NCBI RefSeq assembly: GCF_016428755.1
Contig: NZ_JAELTI010000009.1
Span: 1-64,000 of the forward strand
Direction: 5' to 3'
Length of the DNA: 64,000 nucleotides
Source: Allobosea sp. ASV33
Lineage (GTDB): Bacteria; Pseudomonadota; Alphaproteobacteria; Rhizobiales; Beijerinckiaceae
A program made the translations under genes and the position numbers. This document shows positions 7,817-15,499 of this stretch, one piece after another (the stretch's first letter is position 1; each line of letters begins with the position of its first letter). The notes under the pieces were generated by a model that did not search any database, was not told the DNA's origin, and was given only the letters and a program-made list of their open reading frames with translations.

Positions 7817-8824
7817 CTACCGCAGCAGGAAGCCGTGCCGCAGCGGATCATCGCGATCGATGAACCAGGTCGCCTGGCCGCAGAGATGCGCGCTGCCGGA
7901 AACCTCGGGGATGACCGCGTCGATGTCTCCGAGCTTGGTCTCCTGCAGGACGCGCCCGGTCATGATCGAGCCGACGATGGATTCGTTGACCAGGATCTGG
8001 CCGGGCTTCAGCAGCCCCTTGGCATGGAGGAGCGCCGTACGTCCGGCCGTGCCGGAGCCGGTCGGGGAGCGGTCCAGTTGCCGGTCGGCGAAGATGCAGC
8101 AATTGGCCTGCGTCGCGTCGGGAGCGAGCGGATCGCCGTCGATGATCGTGCCGTAGATATGGTTCAGCTCCGGGATTTCCGGATGCATGACCGGGAAGGC
8201 TGCGTTGGCGGCGATCTTCACCTCGGCCCCGAAGCGGATCAGCGCCTCGGCGTTCTCCCGGCGGATCGATAAGCCGAAGGGGCGGCCGTCGGTATAGAAA
8301 TAGAAGGCGCCGCCGAAGGCGATATCGCCGTTGACCCGGCCGAAGCTCGGCGTTTCCACACTCACATCGCGATGAACGAGATAGGAGGGCACGTTGACGA
8401 AGCGGACGCTGGCGGCGCGCTTTCCGTCCCAGGCGACGAAGGCCTCGATGAAGCCACAGGGCGCATCGATGCCGACGCGGGTCTCCGGCTCCGTGCGCTC
8501 GACCCAGCCCAATTCGACGGCCGCGGTCGCGAGCGCGATGACGCCATGGCCGCAATGGTCGCTATAGCCCTCGTTATGGACGAAGATGACGCCGAAATCG
8601 GCGCCGGGCGTAACCGGCTCGGTCAGGTAGCCTGCATACATGTCGGCATGGCCGCGCGGCTCGAAGATCAGCGCCTGCCGGATTTCGTCGATATTGACCT
8701 TCACCCAGTCGCGCCGCTGGACGATCGTCCGGCCGGGCAAGCGCGGCAGCCCGCTGGTCACGATCCGGAAGGGCTCGCCGCCGGTATGGGCTTCGACGGT
8801 CTGAATCACGCGGTCGGCTTGCAT
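7817..8824 (-). CDS. Proline racemase family enzyme, probable trans-3-hydroxy-L-proline dehydratase
   Basis: A 335-residue member of the proline racemase superfamily. The first catalytic position is Cys91 in 'YSDHCGHGVIAL'. The second, which is Cys in proline racemase and 4-hydroxyproline 2-epimerase ('SPCGTG'), is Thr255 here in 'DRSPTGSGTAGR'. From established work on this family, a Cys/Thr pair marks trans-3-hydroxy-L-proline dehydratases, which convert the substrate to pyrroline-2-carboxylate; this assignment is by motif only. The start at 8824 follows GAGAG. It is the last gene of the minus-strand operon that begins with a peptide-type ABC importer, which suggests use of hydroxyproline-containing material such as collagen or plant-wall peptides. 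A dedicated pyrroline-2-carboxylate reductase is not seen in the window. Confidence 0.85.
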   Translation of the reverse strand: MQADRVIQTVEAHTGGEPFRIVTSGLPRLPGRTIVQRRDWVKVNIDEIRQALIFEPRGHADMYAGYLTEPVTPGADFGVIFVHNEGYSDHCGHGVIALATAAVELGWVERTEPETRVGIDAPCGFIEAFVAWDGKRAASVRFVNVPSYLVHRDVSVETPSFGRVNGDIAFGGAFYFYTDGRPFGLSIRRENAEALIRFGAEVKIAANAAFPVMHPEIPELNHIYGTIIDGDPLAPDATQANCCIFADRQLDRSPTGSGTAGRTALLHAKGLLKPGQILVNESIVGSIMTGRVLQETKLGDIDAVIPEVSGSAHLCGQATWFIDRDDPLRHGFLLR

Positions 8825-8871
8825 CGTTCTCTCTGGCGCCCTGTCAGCTCGTTGCCGCGCCGAGGGGCAGC

Positions 8872-8893
8872 CCCGGCGCAGGTTTGCGCCGGG
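8872..8893. repeat. Intercistronic hairpin between metallophosphoesterase and racemase-family genes
   Basis: CCCGGCGCA and its exact complement flank a GGTT loop, giving a 9-bp GC stem. No T run follows on either strand, so it is more likely an mRNA processing or stability element, or a degenerate repeat copy, than an intrinsic terminator. It lies in the 100-base gap between the metallophosphoesterase gene and the racemase-family gene on the minus strand. Confidence 0.6.
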
Positions 8894-8946
8894 ATCATCG
8901 CGTTCGTCCCGGCCGCGGGCAAGACGGGATCGCCTGAGACAGTGCT

Positions 8947-9846
8947 TCAGGCCAAGGCCGCCGCATTCATCTGGAGCGTAGAGAGAAGGCGCTTCTGCCG
9001 CAATTCGGGATGCTCGTCGAAGGGCTGGAGCGGCGTCATCCAGCGCCGGAGCGTCCCGGCCGGGTCGATGCGGGCGGTGAAGGGGTCCTGGCCATGCACC
9101 GTCCAGGCGATGGTCTCGCCGAGTTCGAGCAGGGCGAAGGCGCCGGCCGGCCCGGGCATCGTGGTGAAGCTCTCGGTCAGAGACTGCAGCGTCAGATGGG
9201 GGATGGCGTCGACGGTGGTCAGCGTGTTCCAGTGGACATGGCCGGCGATGCAGACCATCGGCACCTTGGCCCGGGCGAGCACGGCCCGGACGCGCTCGGC
9301 GCCGGGATAGGTCGAGGAGGCCGGATTGCGCTCGAAATAGTAATTGCCGATCTGGCCGTGGCCGGAGACCGGGACATGGCTCATCACCACGAGCGGCCGG
9401 TCGGCGGCCTCGACGGTCGCGGCGAGCCAGATCAGGTCAGCCTCGCGCAGGACGAAACCGCCCGGACGATGGATGCGCGAATCGGCCGCCCAGAGCACAA
9501 GGCGCCAGTCGCCGAGATCGACCGTGCGATGCCCGAGCGCCTGGCCGAGGATCTCCTCGTTCTCGGCGACGCTGAGATGGTCGCGATCATGGTTGCCGCA
9601 GATGTGGAAGCGCGGCACGGCGATCGGCGCGAAGGCTTCCGCCACCTCCCGCTCCAGCCTGAGATCGGTGTCATGGTCGATATCGGAAATACGATCTCCA
9701 AGGTCGATCACCGCATCGGGCCGGGCGTCGGCGACGAAGCGGCGGAACTCGTCCATCAGCGGCAGGGCCGCGGTGCCGATCTTGGTGAAGCTGTTCGCGC
9801 CGTGATGGATGTCGGCGACGAAGGCGAGGCGGAGCGAACGGGTCAT
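8947..9846 (-). CDS. Calcineurin-like metallophosphoesterase
   Basis: Dinuclear-metal phosphoesterase of 299 residues. All family metal-binding blocks are present: 'FVADIHHG' (D-x-H) near residue 10, 'DLGDRISD' near 50, 'CGNHDRDH' near 82, 'VMSHVPVSGHG' near 160 and 'IAGHVHWN' near 213. The order and spacing resemble class III/Icc-like phosphodiesterases acting on cyclic nucleotides or phosphodiesters. ATG 9846 is used because the signature begins ten residues later; the longer frame to 9912 adds low-complexity sequence. No signal peptide is seen, so it is cytoplasmic. It sits between the binding-protein gene and the hydroxyproline-type enzyme in the same minus-strand operon. Its role there is not obvious, and the substrate is unknown. 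Confidence 0.9.
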   Translation of the reverse strand: MTRSLRLAFVADIHHGANSFTKIGTAALPLMDEFRRFVADARPDAVIDLGDRISDIDHDTDLRLEREVAEAFAPIAVPRFHICGNHDRDHLSVAENEEILGQALGHRTVDLGDWRLVLWAADSRIHRPGGFVLREADLIWLAATVEAADRPLVVMSHVPVSGHGQIGNYYFERNPASSTYPGAERVRAVLARAKVPMVCIAGHVHWNTLTTVDAIPHLTLQSLTESFTTMPGPAGAFALLELGETIAWTVHGQDPFTARIDPAGTLRRWMTPLQPFDEHPELRQKRLLSTLQMNAAALA

Positions 9847-9913
9847 GGCGGGGCTCGTCGAGAAGGGGTGGACATCGGGTGCGGGAGCCGGCAAGCCGGC
9901 TCCCGCGAGCACC

Positions 9914-11479
9914 TCAGCGCGCAGCCAGCGTCACGCGGCCGGCGCGGAAATCGAGCACATAGGGGATGTGCCCCTGCAGCGGCCGCCAGGCGAGCGAGCG
10001 CTTCATGCCGTAGGACTCGTAGGGCTGGTAAAGCGGCAGGACCGGCGGGTCGTTCTTGATCGCCTGCATCAGCGCTGCATAGGCCTGCTTGCGCTCGGCG
10101 AGGTCTGTCGAGAAGCGAAACTTGTCCCAGAGCGCGACATAAGCGTCGTCGGCCTTGAAGCGGCCTTCCGAGGCCGAGTTGCCGGTCGGCGCCCACATGA
10201 TGCCGAAGGCGCCGGCGGGATCGGGGAAATACATCGGGTTCGACCAGCCGCGGGCCATCATGGTCGGGTCGGAGCCGGTCCATTGCTCGGTGACGTTGAG
10301 CTGCATCTTGACGCCGACAGCGGCCCACATCTCCTGGATCGCCTGCGCGGCGAGGAGGCCGTTGGTGTAATAGGCCGCCTGGATGTCGTAGCGGATGGGC
10401 GAGCCGTCATAGCCGGCTTCCTTGAGCAACGCCTTGGCCTTGGCCGGATCGTATTCGAAGGTGTTGAGCTCCGGCATATAGAGCGGGCCGAACTGCGGGA
10501 ATGTATGCGAGGTCGGCACCTTCGCCTTGCCGAACCAGAGCGCGTCGTTCAGCGTCTTGCGGTCGATGGCGTAGGACAGCGCTTGGCGCAGCTTCGGATT
10601 GGCCATCTTCGGATTCTGGGTGTTGAAGATGACGACGTGGAAGAGCGGCGTCTGCATGCCCTCGACCTTGAGCTTCGGATCGGCGGCGATCGGCTCGAGC
10701 TGATCCGGGGGAACGTTGGTGATCAGATCGACCTCGGCGTTCTTCAGCGCCGTCAGGCGACCGGACAGCTCGGGAATGCGGGTCACCGTGACCTTCTGGA
10801 AGGGAGCCTTCTCGCCCCAGAAGCCGTCATAGCGCTCGTAGACCAGGCGCTGGTTCGGCACGAACTCGGTGATCTTGTAGGGCCCTGTGCCGACCGGCTT
10901 CAGCGCGAAAGCCTCGAAATCGGAGGCTTCGGCGACGTTGGGATCGCCGGTCAGGCCCATCACGTATTTCTTCGGCACGATCATGCCCTGCTGCACGTTG
11001 AGCAGCGTCTCGAAGAGCGGCTCCGGCCGGGTCGCAGTGATGCGCACGGTCTCGGCGTCGACGGCCTCGACCTTGGCCATGTTCGGCAGCGTGTCGCGCT
11101 TGCGGACAGTGTAGGGCGCGAAGGTCGAGTTGATGATGCGGTCGAAGGAGAAGACGACGTCCTCGACCGTCATCGGGTCGCCGTTATGGAAGGTCACGCC
11201 CTGGCGGATCTTCAATTCGAACACGGTCGGCGAGACCTGCTTCCAGCTCGTGGCGATGCCCGGCTGCCAGACGCTTTCGGCCTTGGTCGCGTCCTTGCCG
11301 ATCAGCGGGTCGAAGGCGTTGAAGTAGAATTGCGAGCCGACATTCGAGAAGTCGCGGCCGGGATCGAGCCAGGGCGCCATGTTCTGGACGCCGACCTTCA
11401 ATTCCTGCGCCTGGGCGACGCCGATGAGGGCGGTGGCCGACAACGCGGCGAACGCCAGGGTCTTCACTATCTTGCGCAT
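9914..11479 (-). CDS. ABC transporter extracellular substrate-binding protein, family 5 (second importer)
   Basis: Periplasmic binding protein of 521 residues with a Sec signal peptide 'MRKIVKTLAFAALSATALIGVAQAQ'. The SBP_bac_5 pattern includes 'DPLIGKDATKAESVWQPGIATSW', 'FHNGDPMTVEDVVFSFDRI' near 95 and 'NPKLRQALSYAIDRKTLNDALW' near 290. The start at 11479 is fixed by the signal peptide and AGGGAC upstream. The gene order is DppB - DppC - SBP - metallophosphoesterase - racemase-family enzyme, an unusual arrangement because the binding protein follows the permeases. No ATPase gene lies in this operon, so the importer must use ATPase subunits encoded elsewhere. The ligand is probably a peptide or modified amino acid, inferred from the last gene in the operon. 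Confidence 0.94.
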   Translation of the reverse strand: MRKIVKTLAFAALSATALIGVAQAQELKVGVQNMAPWLDPGRDFSNVGSQFYFNAFDPLIGKDATKAESVWQPGIATSWKQVSPTVFELKIRQGVTFHNGDPMTVEDVVFSFDRIINSTFAPYTVRKRDTLPNMAKVEAVDAETVRITATRPEPLFETLLNVQQGMIVPKKYVMGLTGDPNVAEASDFEAFALKPVGTGPYKITEFVPNQRLVYERYDGFWGEKAPFQKVTVTRIPELSGRLTALKNAEVDLITNVPPDQLEPIAADPKLKVEGMQTPLFHVVIFNTQNPKMANPKLRQALSYAIDRKTLNDALWFGKAKVPTSHTFPQFGPLYMPELNTFEYDPAKAKALLKEAGYDGSPIRYDIQAAYYTNGLLAAQAIQEMWAAVGVKMQLNVTEQWTGSDPTMMARGWSNPMYFPDPAGAFGIMWAPTGNSASEGRFKADDAYVALWDKFRFSTDLAERKQAYAALMQAIKNDPPVLPLYQPYESYGMKRSLAWRPLQGHIPYVLDFRAGRVTLAAR

Positions 11480-11528
11480 GGATTTCAGTCCCTTGTTGGG
11501 TGAGCGGGATGAGGCTTGGGCGTGGCGG

Positions 11529-12431
11529 TCAGCGTCCGCGCAGGCGCGGGTCGAGACGGTCTCGCAGCGCATCGCCGAGCAGCATGGCGACGAGGCTGAC
11601 GAGCACGATGAAGAGGGCGGGAACCGCGACGATCCAGGGCGCGGAGGCCATGTAGTCGCGCCCTTGCCCGACCATGGAACCCAGCGTCGCCGTCGGCGGC
11701 TGCACGCCGAGGCCGAGGAAGGAGAGCGCCGATTCCAGCAGGATCAGGTTCGAGAAGTTGAGGCTCGCCATGACCACGACCGGCGAGATCAGGTTCGGGA
11801 TCATATGGACGGTGGCGATGCGCCAGGGGCCGGCCCCGGCGGCGCGGGCCGCCTCGACGAAGGGCATCTCGCGAAGGCTGAGCACCTGGGCCCGGATCAG
11901 CCTAGCGAAATGCGCCCAGTAGGCGATGCCGAGCACGCAGATCAGCACCGCGACATCGGTGCCGGCCAACGCCACGACGAAGAGCGCGACGAGCGTGAAG
12001 GGCAGCGACATCATGATGTCGACCAGGCCCATGATCAGCGCATCGGCCCAGCCGCGCAGCAGCCCCGCCGCGAGCCCGAGCGCCGCGCCCAGCGCCAGGC
12101 CAAGCAAGGTACCGAACAGCGCGAGCGCCAGCGTCAGCCGCAGGCCATGGAGGCAGCGCGAGAGCAGATCGCGGCCGAGTTGGTCGGTGCCGAGCCAGTG
12201 CAACGGGTTGGCGCTGGCAAAACCGACCGGCGGCTTGAGGCGCGCCAGCAGCCGCTGCTGGTCGGGCTCGAAGGGCGAGACCAGCGGCGCGAGGATGGCT
12301 AGCGCGAGCAGCACAAGGCCGAGCAGAGCGGCTGCGGTCACCAGCACGCCGGCTCCACCCAGCGCGGGAAGCTTCAGGCGCGGCAACCGGCGTGGCGGCA
12401 GCATCAGCTTGGCGTCTGCGATCTCGGTCAT
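11529..12431 (-). CDS. Dipeptide/oligopeptide-type ABC transporter permease, DppC-like (second importer)
   Basis: Inner-membrane permease of 300 residues with six predicted membrane segments. The family signature 'HWLGTDQLGRDLLSRCLHGLR' is near residues 78-98 and the coupling loop 'VEAARAAGAGPWRIATVHMIPN' near 195-216, followed by 'ESALSFLGLGVQPPTATLGSM'. ATG 12431 lies six bases downstream of the DppB-like stop, which argues for translational coupling. It is followed after 49 bases by the binding-protein gene. The tail 'DRLDPRLRGR' is the usual DppC C-terminus, so the gene is intact. Confidence 0.95.
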   Translation of the reverse strand: MTEIADAKLMLPPRRLPRLKLPALGGAGVLVTAAALLGLVLLALAILAPLVSPFEPDQQRLLARLKPPVGFASANPLHWLGTDQLGRDLLSRCLHGLRLTLALALFGTLLGLALGAALGLAAGLLRGWADALIMGLVDIMMSLPFTLVALFVVALAGTDVAVLICVLGIAYWAHFARLIRAQVLSLREMPFVEAARAAGAGPWRIATVHMIPNLISPVVVMASLNFSNLILLESALSFLGLGVQPPTATLGSMVGQGRDYMASAPWIVAVPALFIVLVSLVAMLLGDALRDRLDPRLRGR

Positions 12432-12437
12432 GACGGG

Positions 12438-13361
12438 TCAGGCTCCGACGAGGCGCACGCGCGGATCCGACGCCGCATAGGCGAGGTCGATCGCGAAATT
12501 GACGAGGATGACCGCCCCGGCGACGATCAGGACGCCGAATTGCAGGACCGGATAGTCGCGCCGCAGCGTCGCACCGACGAGCAGATCTCCGACCCCGTTC
12601 CAGGCAAAGACGGTCTCGACCACGACAGCGCCCGAGACGAGCGTGGTGATTTGCAGGCCGAGCACGGTGATCACCGGGATCAGCGCGTTGCGCAGCCCGT
12701 GCCGCAGGATGATGGCGCCCTCGGAGAGACCCTTGGCGCGGGCCGTGCGCATATAGTCCTCGGAGAGGACGTCGAGCATGGCGTTGCGCGTGTAGCGGGT
12801 CAGCGCCGCGACGAAATAGGCGGCGAGCGCCACGGTCGGCATCGCGTAATGCAGCAAGGTGGCGGAGCCGGCGCTCGGCAGCCAGTGCAGCGTGTAGGAG
12901 AAGACGAGCAGCAGCAGGATGGCGAGGACGAAATTCGGCACGGCATAGCCGAGGAAGGCGACGAAGAGCACGCCCTGCCCGCGCGGCTGCCCACGCCAGA
13001 GCGCGGCGAGGATGCCGAGCGGCACGCCGACCGCGACGGTGAGAGCCAGGGTCGCGATGAGGAGCGAGGCGCTCTGCCAGAGCCGCTCGCCGAAGATCAC
13101 CGCGACCGGCCGCCGCTCCATCAGCCCGAGGCCGAAATCGCCCGAGAGCAGCGACTTCCAGAACAGCAGGTATTGCTCCGCGATAGGCCGGTCGAGGCCC
13201 CAATAGGCGATCATCTCGGCGCGGGAGGCGGCGTCGAGCCCTTCCGGCATCAGGAAGTCGATCGGATTGCCGGTCAGCCGCGTCGCCAGGAAGACAGCGG
13301 TGACGATCGCCCAGAGGGTGATCGACATGCGCAGGAGACGACTGCCGAGGAACGAAAGCAT
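12438..13361 (-). CDS. Dipeptide/oligopeptide-type ABC transporter permease, DppB-like (second importer)
   Basis: First gene of the second importer operon, 307 residues. The DppB opening 'MLSFLGSRLLRMSITLWAIV' is followed by 'RLTGNPIDFLMPEG', and the coupling loop 'MRTARAKGLSEGAIILRHGLRNA' is near residue 205. GGAGG sits five to six bases upstream of ATG 13361. The gene is divergent from the HAD-IIA/RpiR pair across a 171-base region that contains a perfect inverted repeat (13483-13499), so the RpiR regulator is the likely controller of this operon. The C-terminal 'DLAYAASDPRVRLVGA' is typical of a complete DppB. Confidence 0.95.
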   Translation of the reverse strand: MLSFLGSRLLRMSITLWAIVTAVFLATRLTGNPIDFLMPEGLDAASRAEMIAYWGLDRPIAEQYLLFWKSLLSGDFGLGLMERRPVAVIFGERLWQSASLLIATLALTVAVGVPLGILAALWRGQPRGQGVLFVAFLGYAVPNFVLAILLLLVFSYTLHWLPSAGSATLLHYAMPTVALAAYFVAALTRYTRNAMLDVLSEDYMRTARAKGLSEGAIILRHGLRNALIPVITVLGLQITTLVSGAVVVETVFAWNGVGDLLVGATLRRDYPVLQFGVLIVAGAVILVNFAIDLAYAASDPRVRLVGA

Positions 13362-13482
13362 GGCGTCCTCCGGAACGAGCTGCGGGGATATGGCCGGCTA
13401 TCGCAAGCGGCCGATGCCGGAGCCTTCTGGCAGCCTTCCATGACAGGTTTATGAATTTAACTCAGGAAATAACCTATTTGAC

Positions 13483-13499
13483 ACTGAGACAATCTCAGT
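13483..13499. promoter_or_regulatory. Perfect inverted repeat in the divergent importer/RpiR promoter region (candidate operator)
   Basis: ACTGAGA and TCTCAGT form exact 7-bp arms around CAA. The site lies 34 bases before the GTG start of the HAD-IIA/RpiR pair and 122 bases before the DppB-like start on the other strand. A TTGACA (13478-13483) abuts its left edge. Position and symmetry fit an operator for the RpiR-family protein encoded two genes away. Assignment to that protein is inference. Confidence 0.6.
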
Positions 13500-13532
13500 T
13501 CATGCCTGCCGCACTTCGACGCGGAGTTTGCG

Positions 13533-14291
13533 GTGCACGCAGCGGACGATATTCGTGGCTGGCTGATCGATCTCGACGGCACATTGGTGTGCGGCGGCCG
13601 GGCGATGCCTGGCGCCCCGGCCTTTCTGGAGGCCTGCGGCGGCCGCTTCGTCGTCGTCTCCAACGATGCCGAACATACCCCGGCGGAACTGGCTGATGAT
13701 CTGCGGCGCATCGGGCTCGAGATTCCCGCTGATCGCATCGTGCTGGCGGGAGCCTTCGCGCTCGACGAGACCGCCCGGCGCCGTCCGGGCGCGCGCGTGC
13801 TCATGCTGGCGGGCAGGAGCCTGGCGCGCCATGCCCGCGCGCGGGGGCTTCGGCCCGTCCAGACCCGGCCCGACATCGTCTTCCTCGGCCGCGACCGGCA
13901 GTTCAGCCATGCGAGGCTCGCGTTGGCAGCCAATGCCGTGCGTGCGGGCGCGGAGCTCGTCGTCGCCAACCCCGATCTCGTCCATCCCGGCCCAAACGGC
14001 ACCGTCGTGCCGGAAACCGGCGCGCTGCTCGCGGCGCTGCTCGCCTGCACCGGCCCTGTCGCTTACCGTCTCGTCGGGAAGCCGGAGCCGACGCTGTTCG
14101 CCGCCGGCCTCGCCCTGCTCGATCTGCCCAAGCGGGTCGTCGCGATGCTCGGCGACAATCCCCGGACCGATGGCGAAGGCGCGCGCCGCTTCGGCCTGCG
14201 CTATGTCGAGATCGCCGATGGCGCTTTCCCGCAAATCCAGGGCGAAACGGCTTGCCGGCACGAGACGAGCGTGATGGCCTTGCCCGCATGA
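13533..14291 (+). CDS. HAD-IIA family phosphatase (NagD-like)
   Basis: Cytosolic HAD hydrolase with a C2-type cap (252 residues). Motif I 'GWLIDLDGTLVCGGRAMPGA' begins at residue 9; motif II is 'FVVVSNDAEHTPAEL' near 40; the Lys is in 'RLVGKPEPTLFAAG' near 185; the acidic motif is 'AMLGDNPRTDGEGARRFGL' near 207. This is the NagD/phosphoglycolate phosphatase pattern, with small phosphorylated metabolites as usual substrates. The start is GTG 13533, supported by GGAG six bases upstream; no ATG fits. Its stop overlaps the RpiR start (ATGA 14288-14291), so the two are co-translated. Co-location with a peptide importer and RpiR regulator suggests a sugar-phosphate or amino-sugar-phosphate substrate, which is unproven. 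Confidence 0.9.
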   Translation: MHAADDIRGWLIDLDGTLVCGGRAMPGAPAFLEACGGRFVVVSNDAEHTPAELADDLRRIGLEIPADRIVLAGAFALDETARRRPGARVLMLAGRSLARHARARGLRPVQTRPDIVFLGRDRQFSHARLALAANAVRAGAELVVANPDLVHPGPNGTVVPETGALLAALLACTGPVAYRLVGKPEPTLFAAGLALLDLPKRVVAMLGDNPRTDGEGARRFGLRYVEIADGAFPQIQGETACRHETSVMALPA

Positions 14292-15211
14292 CCTCGTCGC
14301 GACACAAGCCGGATGCCGGTGCGATGCCCGAGAGCCCCGAGCCCGCGCGCAATGGCGGACATGACGGTTTCGACGGCGTGATCGAGCGCCTGACGGCGCT
14401 GCGCGCGACGCTGCCACCAGCCGCCGCACGCATTGCGGACGTCTTCCTCAGCCATGCGGCGGAGGTCGTGCATATGTCGGTGACGGAAGTGGCCGAGCGG
14501 GCGGAAGCGAGCGAGGGCAGCGTGATCTCGCTGTGCCGCCAGCTCGGCGCACGCGGTTTCCAGCAGGTCAAGATCGCATTGGCCCGCGACCTTGTGCAGC
14601 CGGTGCAGTTCATCCACGAGGATCTCGCCCGTGCCGACGACACGGGGACGGTGATCGAGAAGATCTTCCGCAGCGATCTGCAGGCCCTGCACGACACGAT
14701 GAAGGTGCTCGACAAGGGCGCGATGGAGCGCGCGGTCGCCGCGATTCGGGGGGCGCGGCGCGTCGAGCTCTACGGCATCGGCAGCGCCGCCCCGATCGCG
14801 GAGGACGCGAATTACCGGCTCTTGCGCATCGGCGTCGAATCCAAGGTCGTGGTCGACTCGCATGTCCAGGCAATCAGCGCCTCGCTGACCGGGCCGGATG
14901 TCGCGACCATCACGATCTCGCATTCGGGCTCGACGCACGAGACGGTCACCGCGACGCGGCTCGCACAGGAAGCGGGCGCAACCACGATCTGCATCACGAA
15001 TTTCGGCAAGTCGCCCCTGCTCGCCCATGCCGATATCGTGCTCAACACCATGGCACGCGAGACCCAGTTCCGCACCGAGGCGATGACGAGCCGCATCGCT
15101 CAGCTCGCCGTCATCGACGCCCTGATCGCCTGCCTGTCATTGGCCGATTACGACAAGGCGGTGGCGACGATCGGCCGGACCTTCGACGTTCTATCGACCA
15201 AGCGATTCTAG
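14288..15211 (+). CDS. RpiR family transcriptional regulator (HTH + SIS domain)
   Basis: Regulator of 307 residues. The N-terminal HTH_6 domain (about 25-105) shows 'LTALRATLPPAAARIADVFLSH' and 'MSVTEVAERAEASEGSVISLCRQLG'. The C-terminal SIS domain (about 140-280) shows 'RRVELYGIGSAAPIAEDANYRLLRIG', 'ISHSGSTHETV' and 'ATTICITNFGKSPLLAHADIVL', the phosphosugar-binding fold. ATG 14288 overlaps the preceding HAD-IIA stop by four bases; the longer in-frame opening at 14252 lies within that gene. RpiR proteins usually respond to a phosphorylated sugar or acid. Here the regulator is divergent from the second peptide importer and is likely to act on the inverted repeat at 13483-13499. Confidence 0.94.
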   Translation: MTSSRHKPDAGAMPESPEPARNGGHDGFDGVIERLTALRATLPPAAARIADVFLSHAAEVVHMSVTEVAERAEASEGSVISLCRQLGARGFQQVKIALARDLVQPVQFIHEDLARADDTGTVIEKIFRSDLQALHDTMKVLDKGAMERAVAAIRGARRVELYGIGSAAPIAEDANYRLLRIGVESKVVVDSHVQAISASLTGPDVATITISHSGSTHETVTATRLAQEAGATTICITNFGKSPLLAHADIVLNTMARETQFRTEAMTSRIAQLAVIDALIACLSLADYDKAVATIGRTFDVLSTKRF

Positions 15212-15320
15212 CGTGATCAGCCGGCTCGAGCCGGGCTGCGTGACGCCCAGGATTTCGGCCGCGCTAGACGGTTCCGGCTTTCATGACGGCGGCAAAGACT
15301 TCGATCTGACGGCTGTTCAA
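15200..15320 (-). pseudogene. Remnant of a LysR-family regulator gene (N-terminal HTH with frameshift)
   Basis: On the minus strand, a TTG at 15318-15320 begins 'LNSRQIEVFAAVMKAGTV', the standard first helix region of LysR proteins. The frame then meets TAG, but shifting by one base restores 'SAAEILGVTQPGSSRLITLE', which is the LysR recognition helix region. The remaining 250 residues are absent, and the match ends inside the 3' end of the RpiR gene. This is a frameshifted, truncated relic. It faces away from the amidase gene at 15500, the position in which a LysR regulator of that operon would be expected, so it may have been its former regulator. The 179 bases from 15321 to 15499 show nothing else I can name. 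Confidence 0.75.
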
Positions 15321-15499
15321 GGTCGATCCGCCCGGCGCATCTCAATTGCGCGATGGTAGCGCATCTTGCCTGCAGGCGGACAGCCTCCAGCCGTCCGGCA
15401 TGCAGGGCGCCCCCTCGCCTGCGAGTCCTTCTCAAGCCCGAGGCTTGCTCCTACGGTCGTCGTCACAGATCGACGAGACCCGGCTCAGGAAGGCTTTAC

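Noticed and set aside
13478-13483. TTGACA as a -35 box for the HAD/RpiR pair
   Set aside because: No -10 hexamer at 16-18 bases; the box overlaps the inverted repeat and may be coincidental.
15221-15234. CCGGCTCGAGCCGG palindrome after the RpiR gene as a terminator
   Set aside because: No T run follows, and the bases are explained as part of the LysR remnant.
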